This document shows positions 43,420 to 55,447 of a stretch of 64,000 nucleotides of DNA, piece after piece. The notes below the pieces were generated by a model. It saw only the letters and a program-made list of their open reading frames with translations. It was not told the origin of the DNA and made no database searches. The position numbers and the translations under genes were made by a program. How positions within the stretch are numbered: position 1 is the stretch's first letter; each line of letters opens with the position of its first letter. Origin of the DNA: Prosopocoilus inquinatus (taxonomy: Eukaryota > Arthropoda > Insecta > Coleoptera > Lucanidae); contig CM069873.1 of NCBI GenBank assembly GCA_036172665.1, positions 49,322,001 to 49,386,000 of the forward strand. The letters run 5' to 3'.

Positions 43420-43644
43420 ATAAATTTCTGTTAAGTTCTACAGAGAGAACATAACCTAAATAACTAAAAACTCCGTTCGTTCCGAAAAAATAGGTGGTAC
43501 ATGTGGAATGAGATCTTTTCACTCCACTCTGCACTACCCGAACGCATTCGAGTCGACACTTTTTACTCCAAGTGACGTACCCGAACGACTTAAGAGTAGC
43601 TGGAGTGAAAAGTGTTAACAGAACAGTACAAGCCGAACGCAGCA

Positions 43645-43914
43645 TCTATCGCAACATTTTGGTCCTTCGGAGTCGTATAAGAAGGTTCGACGATTAATAG
43701 ACGACATTCATCATTTTCCACGTGCTACGAGCTACGATACCGAACCAACTTAGCGGAAAAAGCAACAATTCAACGAAGAAACAGGGATAGCGAGGCGACT
43801 AATGCAAGTCCTATTTTCTGTCCTACTATTACCTAGTTTCAATTTGTGCAATTAACAATTTACAATATTGCGTAATAATTTGCTGCCATTTTGTATTCTC
43901 GTTCAGCAAGTACA
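43645..43914 (+). other. End of BEL 5' LTR and leader
   Basis: ATCGCAACA (to about 43655) closes the LTR. TTTTGGTCCTTCGGAGTCG follows, as in the primer-binding/leader zone of BEL elements. The remaining 240 bp to the gag ATG are noncoding. Confidence 0.5.
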
Positions 43915-46354
43915 ATGGATCTCAAACAAGCCGTCAGAAAACGCGGTTGCACTAAACAAAAAGTCATCTATTTTATAAAGTTTTTAGACCCATTAAAATG
44001 TGCGGTAGCTGTTAATGAGGAGCTATCAAATGAGCTAATTAAAGAATTATAAATACGATTAAATTCGATGTCGCAATTATCACTTGAATTTGAGGAAATA
44101 CAAACTCAAATAGAGTGCATGTGTGATGAGCAAGTCCTTGATGAACATTATAAATATCGCGATGATTTCACTGATTCGTTTACATCCACTTTTGCAGTAG
44201 GCAAATGTTTACTCGAGCGTTTTATTTCAGAGTCAAATGAATTTAATCAAAAAGCTGACTTAGAATCAGATGAACAAAGTCAAGCAAACTGTGATGATAA
44301 TGATCGTTTAAGTGATTGCGGTTGGAATAGCCGCCAAACGGCCCATTTACGGAACATTAAGCTTCCTACTATTCAATTACCAAAATTCAAGGGCAATTAT
44401 AAAGGGTGGCTAGAATTTAGAGACACTTTTCAATCTCTCATTCACGAGAATGCTATGATAAACAATATTCAAAAATATCACTATTTAAGAGCCTCCTTAG
44501 AAGGAGATGCAATGAAAGTTTTACAAGCTCTTGAATTTTCCACTGACAATTATACAGCAGCATGGGATTTATTTTGCAAGCGATTTAATAATCCCAGATT
44601 ATTAATACACGATCATTTAAAAGCTATTTTTGACACAGAAGTTTTAGTGAAAGAAACTGCGTATGATTTACGTTCATTGGTTGATACAGTGTCTGAGGAT
44701 TTACGAGTCTTAGTAACATTAAACCAACCGACCCAACATTGGGACATAAAATAAAACATAAAATTGCAAACAATTTTCCGGAATTGCAAGAGTTTCTGGA
44801 TTTTATAGAAAATCGCGCAAATCTTCTCGAAACGTTAGACATTAACTATGGTATAAAAACAAAAGATGTGAAAGATGGTCGTCATTTTCATAAACGATTA
44901 GCTATGGTAAATACATCAAAAATTACATGCAATTTTTGTAAGCAAGACCATACGATCTACAACTGCAAAGAGTTTTTAGGTTTGACTATTCCTACTCGAA
45001 CTGAAAAAGTTAAAGCCCTAAAATTATGCAAGAATTGTCTTTGTTTAGGTCATGAGTTGAAAAACTGCCGCTCAGGTCCTTGCAAAAAATGTCGTGGTAA
45101 ACACAATTCTTTAATTCATTTGGAAAAAGAAATGACATCATCAAATGCCGAAAACCAAGCCCCAGTTTCGACCCCATCGTCATGTACATTTTCAAAATTT
45201 TCTCATGATGGTTTCACGTTATTATCAACTGCATTAGTTACGATTGAAGATTCCTCTGGAACAAAACACACGGCTAAAGCATTGTTAGACAGTGGGTCAC
45301 AGATCAATTTCATTACTTCAAGACTGTGCAACCTATTAAATCTCGAACAGACATCTTCGAGTATTTCTATCAAGGGGATCAATAAATTGGTTTCCAAACT
45401 TGACAGGAAATGTAATGTCAACTTCAGTTCTATGCTTCACAGATTTTCTACTGTGATTTCCTGTTATGTGCTTCCGAAAATAACGGATAATATTCTAAAC
45501 CAAACTCTTGATGTACAATCGTGGAACATTCCAAAAGACATTTTGTTGGCTGACTCAAGTTTCAATATACCGAGTGATATAGAAATATTACTAGGTGCAG
45601 ATATTTTCTGGAAGGTTCTATTTAATCAGACAATTAAACTAGGAAAGGGTTTACCAATGTTACGCAATACTGCCTTAGGGTGGATTGTATGTGGCTCTTT
45701 AAAGCAGCCTGCTCAAAACGCTTCTTGCAACTTCGTCAATAGTCGATCACTTGATGCTGATGTTAAAAGATTTTGGGAAGTTGAGGAAATTGAAAAATCT
45801 TCTACTGCTCTTTCTGAAGATGATGAATGTGAAAAACATTTCTGCGATAACCTTACTAAATCTGAAGATGGTCGTTTCATGGTGCGAGTACCTTTGAAAC
45901 ATTCCCCTTTTCTATTAGGAAATTCCAAAGAAGTCGCAATGAAAAGATTGCTTCACTTAGAACGCAAGTTGTCATGTCCTAAAATGAAATCTCAATATGT
46001 GGATTTTATGAAAGAGTACGCAGAACTAGATCATATGACTGCAGTAAATGTCAGTAATCACAAGATTCCATCTTACTTTCTTCCTCACCATGGAATCGTT
46101 AGAGAGTAAAGTTTAACAACAAAATTGAGGGTTGTGTTTGATGGATCTTCTCCTACTGATTCTGATTGGTCTCTCAATGACATCCAATTCACAGGTCCTA
46201 CCATTTACAACGATATTTTTGACATTATGTTAAGATTCAGACAATACAAATTTGTAGTTACGGGGGATATTGCAAAAATGTATAGGCAGGTGTTGGTTCA
46301 CCCAGATGACAGATTTTTGCAGCAAATTTTGTGGAGGGATAATCCGGATAGAGA

Positions 46355-47088
46355 CACAGATAAAGGAAGTAACAGATAGCCAATGCCCTATAAGAAACGA
46401 GACGCCCTAAATTAGGAGCTGAAGAAGGCATTAGTTAGGAATCGGAACACTTTGGCGCTGACACAAAATTTCCGTTTTAGTTTGTGTCAGAACCTTACCG
46501 AAAGTGGAACTATGAAAAACAGTTTTTACTTACAGAAAACTGCTTCTACTGCGTTCGGATGTTTAACGACAATTTCGTACGACCGCAGGTAGGACTCATT
46601 GAAATGAAATGGGAGAGAATTGATGCCGTAATATACCGTGATTTTATTTTAACAAAAAACATTGCTGTTCATATTACTGTAGAAATTAATTCCAATTTTT
46701 AAAAATATGTTATATGTTCGTTGTCGTTTGTCCATTTTAATTTGGAACAGCTCTGTCAAGAAAGAAAAAAATTTTGAAAACTTATTGCGATGTTTGTGTT
46801 GAATTAATCAATTTCATAAAGCTCTCATAAAGAATATTTTTTTCAGAAAAATCAATAATACTAGTAATAATAATAATAATGTAATAGTAATGATAATGAA
46901 TTCGGCGGTTGAGATGTTGCAAAATAAAAGTCGTAATTTTATTTTTATTTTTTTATTTATTTTCTTAAATATTTTCACGGTATAAGCCTAAGTTTATAGA
47001 CATTTGTAAAACATAATTAAAAAAATATATCAATTTTATTTGTTAATCTATCTCTAAATAAGGAAAAACTACGGAGTTATTAATGAAT
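46355..47088. other. P-element 3' noncoding end
   Basis: The terminal block is followed by a small hairpin, CTGACACAAA ... TTTGTGTCAG, at about 46457-46491, and by AT-rich DNA with an ATA/ATAATAATAATAA run near 46865. A 72-codon plus frame at 46484-46702 has no support. Confidence 0.5.
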
Positions 47089-49680
47089 TTATTGGCCTTT
47101 TAAAATTATTATTTTTGGATGCGGTTTACTTTTGTTCGGCGTACTCAAAAATTTCCATTTACATTCTTTGTAAATTTTAACGATAATTAATAACTCAATC
47201 AAATAATTTTTATGTTCTTCACAGCATTTTTGCAATAAATCAGGATATGTTTTGAATATTCTATTGAAAATGCGTTTTTTTATAAACCGTTTTTCCGAAT
47301 TATGGCAAAAATATTCTGAAAAAACAAGTAAGGCCTTTTCAATATCATGAACTACATCATCAGTTGGTGTTGTCAAACCAGTGGAGGTGGGAAATTTATT
47401 GTCATACGTTTTATTTATAATCAACAACTCTTTGGGATCGTTTAGATTAGCACCAGTAACTAGTACTGTTTGGCAATGTACACATTTGTATTTATCCCAA
47501 CATTTCTTAGCTAGGTATCCTGTAAAATATGTTAGTGCACAATCTTGTAACTGAGTTGGTGCTATGGATAACGTAATTATTGGTAACGATGATGATGACG
47601 ATTCAGTGAAAGAATCTGCAGTCCAGTGATTTTCTTCTAAAACAGTCGAGGAAATGTTAGAATCTGAAAGTTCTGGCAAGTTTAACATGTGGTCTGTATC
47701 GTGTTCACAATTTGCGATTGCAGAAGGTTTCATTAAATTTGTAATGACAATCGCTCTAAAACTCGTTCTCAGTATTCTTACTGAAGGATTTACATTACAT
47801 CCACCCCGCTGACGAAAAACAGAAAACATATTTTCTAGCGGGTCTTGATTTAATCTATTTGTTAGTATGAATTTGTTTCCTTTTCTGAATTCATCATCTG
47901 CTAAAAGTAAAACGGCTTGAGCGGTTTGTATTAAACCATTAAAACTAGGTGGTCTACTTAAGCCCCCATTTTATCAATTTTTTGGATATTTGTCATTAAA
48001 TGTATTAACTTCTCTAAAACATTTGGAGCAGTCGTATTAGAAAGTGATAAGGCACAACGGTATGGATTTTTACTATAAAAACTACGACTATTTAAACAAT
48101 CAAATGCTTGATCCATTTCAGCAGTTTCACTTTGTAATTGTCCTGTTGCAACGCACGTTTTGATTGTTGCAGCCATAGAATGACTTAGGACTTGTAGAGC
48201 CAACTTACATGACATTTTCTGAAAAGAATTTGGAAAAATATGGGAATCGGTTAATTTACATAGAGAACGGGCAACAGAACTGGATTTATCAATTTGATAC
48301 ACTTTAGTAATGTCTTGAAAACTCACTCGCTTATTTTCAGATGTGATAAAATCGCCATTCATTAAATTATTTCTGATACTTTTAAACAGATGCGGTATAT
48401 CATAAAGGGCAAAAATTTTGAAGTTTTGTACGTGAAAATATGGCGTGTCAGTAGATATGTTTAAATACTTAAACGCTGCAACATTGGGCGAACCTTTGTC
48501 GCATATAATTGCTCTGGGTGTAAGATTACATTCAATTAATTTTTCAAGAGCAATTTTAATTAATTGTGCAATATCGGTAGTTTTCATTCCTGTTGCTGTT
48601 ACAAAGTACGCCAAAGGTAACTTCCAATTGTTATATAACCCACGTATGAGAAAAATCATTGCTTTCTTTGCCGTTTTTTGTTTTCGTCCTAGTACACCCA
48701 TATCTTCAAATCCTTCTATGACATCCATGCTTTTTGAATACTCTAATGCTTCCCTAATTGCCATTTCGTCAAAACATAAAGTACATACTTTTTCCAGTTC
48801 AGACATAGTATTACTTTTCAATCTGATTTGTGCTAAAAACTTATTGTTAAAACCAGGCGAAAACTGTGATGTCCCTATCCAACTCTTCAAAGTGCTGATA
48901 CCGGGCAAAACTATATGTTGTTGCCTCAAAAAATTATAAGCTGCCGGAGATTTATAGTACAGACAAATAGATAATTGTTTCTCGTCGTTTGACCATTTTG
49001 ACTTATTTTTATGTAAAGTTTGCATCCTTACTAGAGCTCTCGATTGTGGAGAGGTATATGTTATTGAATTTATAGCTTGGCTGATATTAAGGGTCTGCGT
49101 TAATTTATACTGTTTTATTGTTTTTTTTAAGTTTCGCTATATGTGAACGCTTATTCTTAATTATATTTTTCATGCGAACAATATTTTTTCTCAATCTATC
49201 TTTTTGTTTCGGAATATTATCAGTAAAAAGTTTTCGCTTTATGCCTTTACTGACATTTGGCGATGGCAGTTCACAAACAGCGTCTAACCATTGGGCACTT
49301 TTGGGACATTCGGTAGTTTTAGGTCTTAATCGAGGTGACACTAATTCTAAACAATCCTTAGACATTTGCTGTTGATTCACTAAAAGGGGTGGGCTTAAAC
49401 GTGAATACGTCTTAGTGGGAGTGAGCACTTTTCCAATGTCTGGCGATATTGAATTTGGTGACGAATTTCGCTGTTTCTCAGATGTATCTGGTGCAGCTTG
49501 TTCACTGTTATTTGATTGGTAATGTACAGGAACGGACTCAATCTTCAACCTTTTTTTATCAGATTTGGCAAATGCTTCATTTTCGAAATGGTTTTCACAA
49601 ATTTTCTTTCTTCCTAGTGATCGTGGAGATAATGTAGCAAGACTCGCATTCCCTAAAATTTATTTATATGATTCCAATTA
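47089..49680 (-). pseudogene. P-element (THAP9-like) transposase, frameshifted
   Basis: Starting at about 49650 (acceptor AATTTTAG), the peptide CENHFENEAFAKSDKKRLK is the C-terminal half of a THAP zinc domain. A Ser/Pro linker and a basic coiled coil (DRLRKNIVRMKNIIKNKRSH) follow. After a frameshift in an A-run near 49105, the catalytic region (49025-47958) has LCFDEMAIREALEYSKSM, AIICDKGSPNVAAFKYL and ALYDIPHLFKSIRNNL. After another shift near 47960 come FNGLIQTAQAVLLLADDE, RLNQDPLENMFSVFRQRGG and a Cys-rich C-terminus. The first THAP exon was not found. It would cut at P-type ends using GTP; two frameshifts prevent that. Confidence 0.8.
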
Positions 49681-50112
49681 TTTATATAGGGTTTCCCAAG
49701 TTGAGTGGCTTATTGAATATTTTGGAGCGAAAATTCGGGTTTTTCAAAATAAATGAAATCATAGTTGGTCATGAAAACTTTAATATTATTTGTAATATTT
49801 GTGACGTGTTTAACGTTTTTATTTATTATTAATAATCAAATGTATCACTTAATTAATGACTTGAAATTAATAATTAGCATGTTAAGTAAATAAAAAGAAA
49901 TAAAAGAAAAAAGTTTGAATTTGTTTTACAAGTAATAATACTATTTGTAAAAGAGTCTGAGTTTTTGCTTTTTGCTTTAACATTTGCAACGAATTTATGC
50001 TTGTTTTATTTTCAGTGTTTGTTAAAATATTATCAGATTGCGCTAGTTACCATTTTACTCTAAAAAACAGTTTAGGTCGCGTCGTCGCGCGGCCAATTTT
50101 TGACCCAACCTA

Positions 50113-50256
50113 AAGCCGGGTACACATCTGCGAGCCGAGCGGCTCATGAGCCGCTCTGCTCGCAAGTCTGTACGCTGTTTTATATGTGAGACCCGCGTCC
50201 AGACTTGCGAGCAGAGCGGCTCATGAACCGCTCAGCTCGCAGGTCTGTACGCGGCT
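50113..50256. mobile_element. TA-flanked MITE with internal palindromes
   Basis: The ends AAGCCGGGTACACATCTGCG and, inverted, AAGCCGCGTACAGACCTGCG are flanked by TA on both sides. Inside, two related palindromic units of the GCGAGC-GAGCGGCTCATGAGCC type lie in tandem. 144 bp, strongly GC-rich in AT-rich surroundings. Possibly mariner-derived, judging from the TA. Confidence 0.75.
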
Positions 50257-50372
50257 TTATATATGTCGTGCTCACGTAGTGAAATTGATCTTTTCATGAA
50301 ACGGATGTCTACTTCATGAAACGCATCCACTTACTGTGTTATCATTCGTATTCACTATCACCACAAAGTATT

Positions 50373-50927
50373 TTGTTCTTTTCATGAAACGGAGCAACAT
50401 TTTGTGCCCTTCCTGAAATTAATTCCAATTTCATCAAATGGATAGGCGATTTTTATTCTTTTCATGTAATGGTCACAGGTGTTTGTATGTAAACTGTGTA
50501 CTTCATGAAATGAATAAAATGTCAGTATCAGAAACCTGACAATGGCGACAAAACCAGTGTTGTTCAGGCAAAATTAAGAATTTATAATAAACTTGACACC
50601 TATTATGAAGCGAAACCAGGAAAAAAGTTTGCAGCAGCAAATTATTTTTATAATAAATGAAATATATGTTGCCAAAATGATACTAAAGTAAAATAGCTAA
50701 AAGTGAGAGTATTTTAAAGGTATGCAATAACATTTTCTGTCAAATTTAATATAATCTGACTTTCCCATTTTTGATAATGTTTTCACTTAACTGGTTATTC
50801 TTATTTTAAAGTACACACGTAGATAGCCGTTCACATGAAAAAAATGAAATTACCCATCCACTTGATGAAATTGTAATTGATTTCAGAAAGAGCATAAAAA
50901 GTTGTTCCGTTTCATCAAAAAGGACAA
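50373..50927. mobile_element. Inverted-repeat element with CATGAAACGG ends
   Basis: The left arm 50373-50490 (TTGTTCTTTTCATGAAACGG, then AATTCCAATTTCATCAAATGG) matches the inverse of about 50820-50927 with moderate divergence. Additional TTCATGAAACG words lie at 50293 and 50315, outside the arm. Noncoding, about 555 bp. TSD unresolved. Confidence 0.65.
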
Positions 50928-51892
50928 ATATTACAATAACAATAACGGGATATTAGATAGTTACATATTTTTTTTCACCCATTTAAAGATAATCTTAGGA
51001 ATTTCTGGAAAAAACTGAATTAAAATTGAAAATGAGTAAGTGTTGGAAGTATTGAAAAAAACTGAAGATAAACCTTATTTGATATGTTCATTGCGTAAAA
51101 AAATGTAAATGGTCAAGTGGTACTTCTAATTCATATTAGAAGTCAAAGAAGAAGAATTTAAAGTAATTTTAATTTTTGTTGTGTCGGCTCAACTTTACGA
51201 ATTATTTTCATTTTGAGTGACCTTTTCGACCGTACCCAATCGTCTTTCTAAGAATTCAAGGAAAGCTTATTAGGGTACAGATGTTGTCCCGCAGTGAGCC
51301 ACCGTAATGAATTTTTACAACATAAAATACTTGCGTTACTTTTATATCTAGTTTTATAACATTGTTCATTACATGACATGACATTTATGTAATATTTTAC
51401 AAAAAAAATTAAAACTATTATTAATGAGTGTATGGTACGCTTTAGGACGTGTGAGTCGGTGTAAATTGGAAATGTAATCAATACTTTAAAATGGACAAAG
51501 AAGCACAAAATTAAAATAATGTCGGCAAAAATCTTCAATTGAGTAAAAACAAATTAATAAAAATAGAAGTGAGTGTATAGTATGGTTATTTATGATTATA
51601 ACAAAATAAAAACCAATAATCAAATACGAAACGCAGTAACGCAAAATATTTAAATTAATAGACATCATGCTTAATTTTTATTATACATAATTTAAATTTT
51701 TATAGATATTTTTAAAATTTGCAATAATAAAGTCATAATTATTTGGTATTAGAATAATCGGAATAATTAATGCAATATTTGCATTTAAAATAAATTTACA
51801 ATGACTTTCGGCATAACCGGAAGTGATATAAAAGCGAAAATATTTTAAAAGAAAGATCACTTTCTCCTAAGGCAGTTTTATTAAAACTTTTA

Positions 51893-52204
51893 ATGGGCCA
51901 CTCAATTTGGAATTACTTGTTCATGCAACGTGATGCAACTTTATACAGTGATCGCCAACATCGCACTAAAGACGAAAATTTGTTATTTTTGTCATTAAAA
52001 GAGGCACCAATAGTTGTGAATGTTGACGGTAATCACATGTATACTAATGTAGTTAATAATAACAATGCTTACCAGAATTTATTATCCATTGTCTGGACCT
52101 GTCCACGTTCGACGATGGAAATTGATACATTTTTAAATCTGGATATTGCCTGCGAGTCGCATTACAGTTTATGTAGACGCATTTGTTTCCAGGTTTTTGC
52201 GTAG
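51893..52204 (+). CDS. Hypothetical 103-codon ORF in the P element
   Basis: An ATG-started plus frame (MGHSIWNYLFMQRDATLY ... NVDGNHMYTNVVNNNNAY ... ACESHYSLCRRICFQVFA), antisense to the P transposase direction and upstream of it. No family was recognised and there is no ORF partner nearby. It may be chance, or a relic of another insertion. Confidence 0.2.
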   Translation: MGHSIWNYLFMQRDATLYSDRQHRTKDENLLFLSLKEAPIVVNVDGNHMYTNVVNNNNAYQNLLSIVWTCPRSTMEIDTFLNLDIACESHYSLCRRICFQVFA

Positions 52205-52690
52205 ACATATTACCGTAAAAATAAAACACTGCTCAAAATTGTATATGTTACAAAACGGTTCAGCTTTACTTCCTCATTCAAAACTTAACAACGTTTGGTA
52301 TGGCTAAAATTTTCTTAGTGACATCAAACGAACAAATTCTGAATTAATATTTAGTACATGTTTTAGCCGTTCGTTTGAGATGTGGTTCGTAAGAAATTTC
52401 AAGTCAGTATTTCTAGGCATCCGGTTGCCATCTGTTGGACAAAATTTGAACAATTTTTTGGAGCGTCAAAGTGGGCCTATGACACTGGCTATCTGGAGAA
52501 CTCTTTTATCTGTGATAGAGAACCACAGGTCTTTCGATTAAACACCATTACATACGGAACTAGTTCAGCTCCTTATTTAGCTATCATATGTTTACATCAA
52601 GTTGCCTTTGATAATGAAAATCAGTATCCAGTTGCTTCAAAGATTATCCTAAAAGACTTTTATATGGATGATTGATGATATTCACAGCCC

Positions 52691-53053
52691 GCATTCGGTT
52701 TTTCAACCAGTCCTGCAACATTACTTATAGGGTACATTTATTTAGTATTTGAAAATGTAAGATCTCATGTACGTTAGATATTTTACTTTACTTTTTGATA
52801 AGTACTCAGCACTTTCAAAGTGTGTAATGATTTGCCTTAACTTGTTTTGTAATCTTTCCTAGGGGCCGCCACGCTAGACACAATAACTAGTCAATTAGAA
52901 AAAAAAATTGTTCCAAATTTTGTACAATCAATTAATATTGTTCATCCACTTCCTCCAGCCCCCGCATCAAGCGATGTATCTCATATATAATACATTCGTC
53001 GGTTAACGTTAATGTGGGCCTCCAGAAGTTCCCTTAACGAGTCAGGTACATCG
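52691..53053. other. Spacer between truncated BEL and the nested locus
   Basis: No gene. It has a GCCGCCACGCTAG patch near 52865 and an A-run at 52899-52907. The BEL 3' part is not recognisable beyond about 52690. Confidence 0.4.
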
Positions 53054-53147
53054 GGCACATGCGTGTTTGTGAAGCTGGCGCATCATTTTATGGAATCTCA
53101 TAAGTTCTAGTGAGTTCTGGCTTTATTTTTAATAATTCGATTCCATG

Positions 53148-53512
53148 AAAAAAGCGCACAGGAGAAAAGCCCACATGAAAAATGCGCACAAAAAAAAGCG
53201 CACAATGAAAAATGCGCACAAGAAAAAAGCGCACAGAGAAAATTGCTCACACGGAAAAAAGCCCACATAGAAATTTGCGCACACAGAAAAATGCGCACAC
53301 AAAAAAAAGCGCACAGAGAAAATTGCTCACAGGGAAAAAAGCCCACACAGAAATTTGCGCACCCAGAAAAATACGCACATCGAAAAATGCGCACACAGAA
53401 AAATGCGCACATGGAAAATTGCTCACATGGAAAAAAGCCCACACAGAAATGTTCACACACAGAAAAATACCCGCACCGAAAAATGCTCACACACAAAAGT
53501 ACGCACATGTGT
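53148..53512. repeat. Minisatellite in left arm of foldback B
   Basis: The same 15-16-bp units as in foldback A (GCGCACACAGAAAAAT and variants). The order of variants closely follows 30565-30945, showing common origin of the arms. Confidence 0.9.
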
Positions 53513-53715
53513 ATTATTTTCTCGTCGATAAAGTTTAATAATGCAGAGACGCCGCACAGTGTTTCCAAATCCAATATTCGTGCGAAAAATGAATATCTCT
53601 GTAACCGTATAGTTTTCGGTGGTCAAAATTTGGAAACATGCACATCTTGCAATAAAGAAGAAGAATTTATATTGTTACCGTGCAAATTTCCCCGGTTGTT
53701 TTGAGCCACCCTGTA

Positions 53716-55118
53716 TGTTGTGTTGCGAGCTAAAAATAGATGTGTTTTTATGCGAGCCGTGGGCGTGTCGGCAAACTCCACTTTCGTCGCATTTGCGGTT
53801 TCTTTTTATCGCCCACGCCGCCCTCTTTGATAACGCCGCTCGTGTCGAGCTGCGCTTATTTACACATACTCTGCACTTGCTTTACGACCTCGTGTTCTTT
53901 GAGAGAATACGTTTGTTTATTTTACTCAGGGAAAAGTTTTAGATTGTCTTCAATTCGATTTATAGGCTTTCACGCGGCGTCGGCTTGACGCGGTTTTCTT
54001 CTTTGTTCTTTTTTTTTGCCTAGTTAGTTATAATTTCGATTTCATTCCTTGTCGCAATATCTACCGCCGTGTGAAACGTACTATGGCATTCGAATTGATT
54101 GGCTGAGGTTTAGTCAGACATTCATTGGATGATTCTGGAATGTTCTCCCCCCGTTCCCCCCCGTTTTAACTCGTTACCACGAACCAAGTTCTGGATTCAT
54201 TCCCAAATTGATTCCCGCAGTGATCGCAAGTATTTTGTGTGAGTGTTTTCCACTTGGTGTTGTGCGTGAATTCGTCCTCTGCGTGGACAAATTCCCCTTC
54301 GGCTTTGACCGGATTCTGTGCGATCGCTGCAGCAATAAACGCTTGTTTGGCGTTTTCCTCAGAAAGCCTGCTTGTTAGGGCAGGTGAGTTAATAAGTGTG
54401 GGAATTTGTTTGATTCGTGTGTAACGGGGGCATTTTTGTTTCTTTCTTCAGGCTTTTTCCTTCCCCCTTTGTTTTATTGCGTTTGGGAGTTCGGAATTTC
54501 TGCGGGAAGTGTAGAAATTACCTTCCGCCGTCGGACTCGACCTGAGACTCGTCGCTTTGCCCTCTCCGTGGCTGTCGTGTTGCGACCCGATGAAAAATTT
54601 GTGCCCGCCTGACTGACCAACGGACAAGGTTGGATCTTTAACGTTGTTTTTGATTGATTATTGTTGCGAATAACGAACGCTTGTTTTACCTCGAACGTTA
54701 CTTGACGAGTAGAGGACCCCTTACGAGGGATTTGAATCAATCCTTTGGTTTTTCTGTTTAAAAAGCAAGCTTTTTGCGTAACCACTTAATCTGTAATTTA
54801 TTGTTTTGTTTGTGGCCTGTACGCGCCACTTTAAAGTACATTATAATTTTATTGAGTCACATTTATCATTTATTTTGTTGATATACTACATGTTTTAGTT
54901 TGTAAGCGGATTACTTTTATTTTATTGTTCTGTTCTCATTTGGGTGATAAATAAAGCAATTTGTTTAACAAGGACGTACCGCGTTTTTCTTAATTTCCCG
55001 CGGAAAGAAAATTAAATTGAGTGGCGCCTTTTATTAGTTTTGTTGGTTTGAGATTACTCCCACACCCGTCACGACTGTTTGTTGCCGGATGCGTCGAAAC
55101 TAACGTCACGATGCAACA
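53716..55118. repeat. Possible solo LTR inside the Transib
   Basis: This stretch is clearly GC-richer than its neighbours and has LTR-like content: CCAAT-type boxes (GATTGGCTGA, ATTGGATGA near 54095-54135), an AATAAA signal at about 54951 and TGGCGCC at about 55022. Terminal TGTTGTGTTGC and GCAACA could be LTR ends. No exact flanking duplication was found, so the limits are uncertain. Confidence 0.3.
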
Positions 55119-55447
55119 TCTGTTTATCTTCCTGGAAAGGTAAGGTAGCAATATATTAAAATATGTTTTAGATCCGCATTTTAGTAGTATTAGTTTCTAA
55201 AAGGAATGTGTATTAGGTAAAAAAATTCAGTACCAGTCAATTTGTGTAATGTACATTATTACAAATTTATTTAAAGTACTTAAAACCTAACGGTACACCT
55301 ATAATAATACTTATCGCTATTACATATATGATGCGAATAACGGAAGTATTACGCTTCTTCATCGGAATCATCAAATTCTGACGTTTCTTGTTCTATAGAT
55401 TCATTTTCGGATACATAACTTTCATCTTCGGCACTGACATACAATAA

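Larger units (their letters stand above)
40296..43644 (+). mobile_element. PIF/Harbinger element 3, inside the BEL LTR
   Basis: Ends TGCTGCGTTCGGGTT (40296) and, inverted, TGCTGCGTTCGGCTT (43644) are flanked by TCT on both sides (40293-40295, 43645-43647). Subterminal repeats of GAGTGGAGT/AAAAGTGTT type occur at both ends. It encodes a plus-strand transposase and a minus-strand trihelix/SANT protein. 3349 bp. The TIRs are short and the TSD is 3 bp, as in Harbinger. Confidence 0.75.
49760..51890. other. Noncoding upstream part of the P element
   Basis: AT-rich DNA that should contain the first THAP exon and promoter, which I could not identify. It includes a TA-flanked MITE (50113-50256) and a larger inverted repeat (50373-50927), listed separately. 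Minus frames at 51248-51668 look random. Confidence 0.4.
46355..52513 (-). mobile_element. P-superfamily element inside BEL RT
   Basis: The ends CACAGATAAAGGAAGTAACAG (left, one base past the shared part) and, inverted, ACAGATAAAAGAG (right) share CACAGATAAA and a second block, CAGATAGCCA, about 10 bp inside. Flanking GATAGAGA (46347-46354 and 52514-52521) is an 8-bp TSD, the size made by P elements. The transposase is on the minus strand. About 6.16 kb, including two nested inverted-repeat insertions. Removing the element and one TSD keeps the BEL RT phase. Confidence 0.8.
40121..52690 (+). mobile_element. BEL/Pao retrotransposon, 3'-truncated, with two nested insertions
   Basis: The 5' LTR seems to run from TGTAACCGGCATGCG at 40121 to ATCGCAACA at about 43653. 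It is split by Harbinger-3 (40296-43644) and followed by TTTTGGTCCTTCGGAGTCG, as in BEL leader sequences. Gag-pol starts at 43915. RT is split by a P element (46355-52513, TSD GATAGAGA), and the coding phase resumes exactly after it. Coding ends just past the YMDD region near 52690; RNase H, integrase and 3' LTR are missing. Confidence 0.75.
43915..52690 (+). pseudogene. BEL/Pao gag-pol, interrupted and damaged
   Basis: The ATG at 43915 (MDLKQAVRKRGCTKQ) is followed by a TAA at about 44050. Gag continues with PTIQLPKFKGNYKGWLEFRD, a DUF1759-type core. After a frameshift near 44740 come three Cys/His knuckles (CNFCKQDHTIYNC, CKNCLCLGHELKNC, CKKCRGKHNSLIH), then an aspartic protease (ALLDSGSQINFI ... 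EILLGADIFW). A TAA at 46107-46109 precedes RT (LRVVFDGSSPTDSDWSLND, FVVTGDIAKMYRQV, LQQILWRDN). RT breaks at the P-element insertion and resumes at 52522 (PQVFRLNTITYGTSSAPYL, KDFYMDD), ending at TGA 52673-52675. The protein would form particles and copy RNA; this copy cannot. Confidence 0.85.

Noticed and set aside
46484..46702. 72-codon plus ORF at the P-element end
   Set aside because: No start context, no homology; lies in terminal noncoding DNA.
53619..54785. ORFs of 60-107 codons in the GC-richer part of the Transib
   Set aside because: No conserved content, mixed frames and strands. The region looks like an LTR or leader, not a gene.
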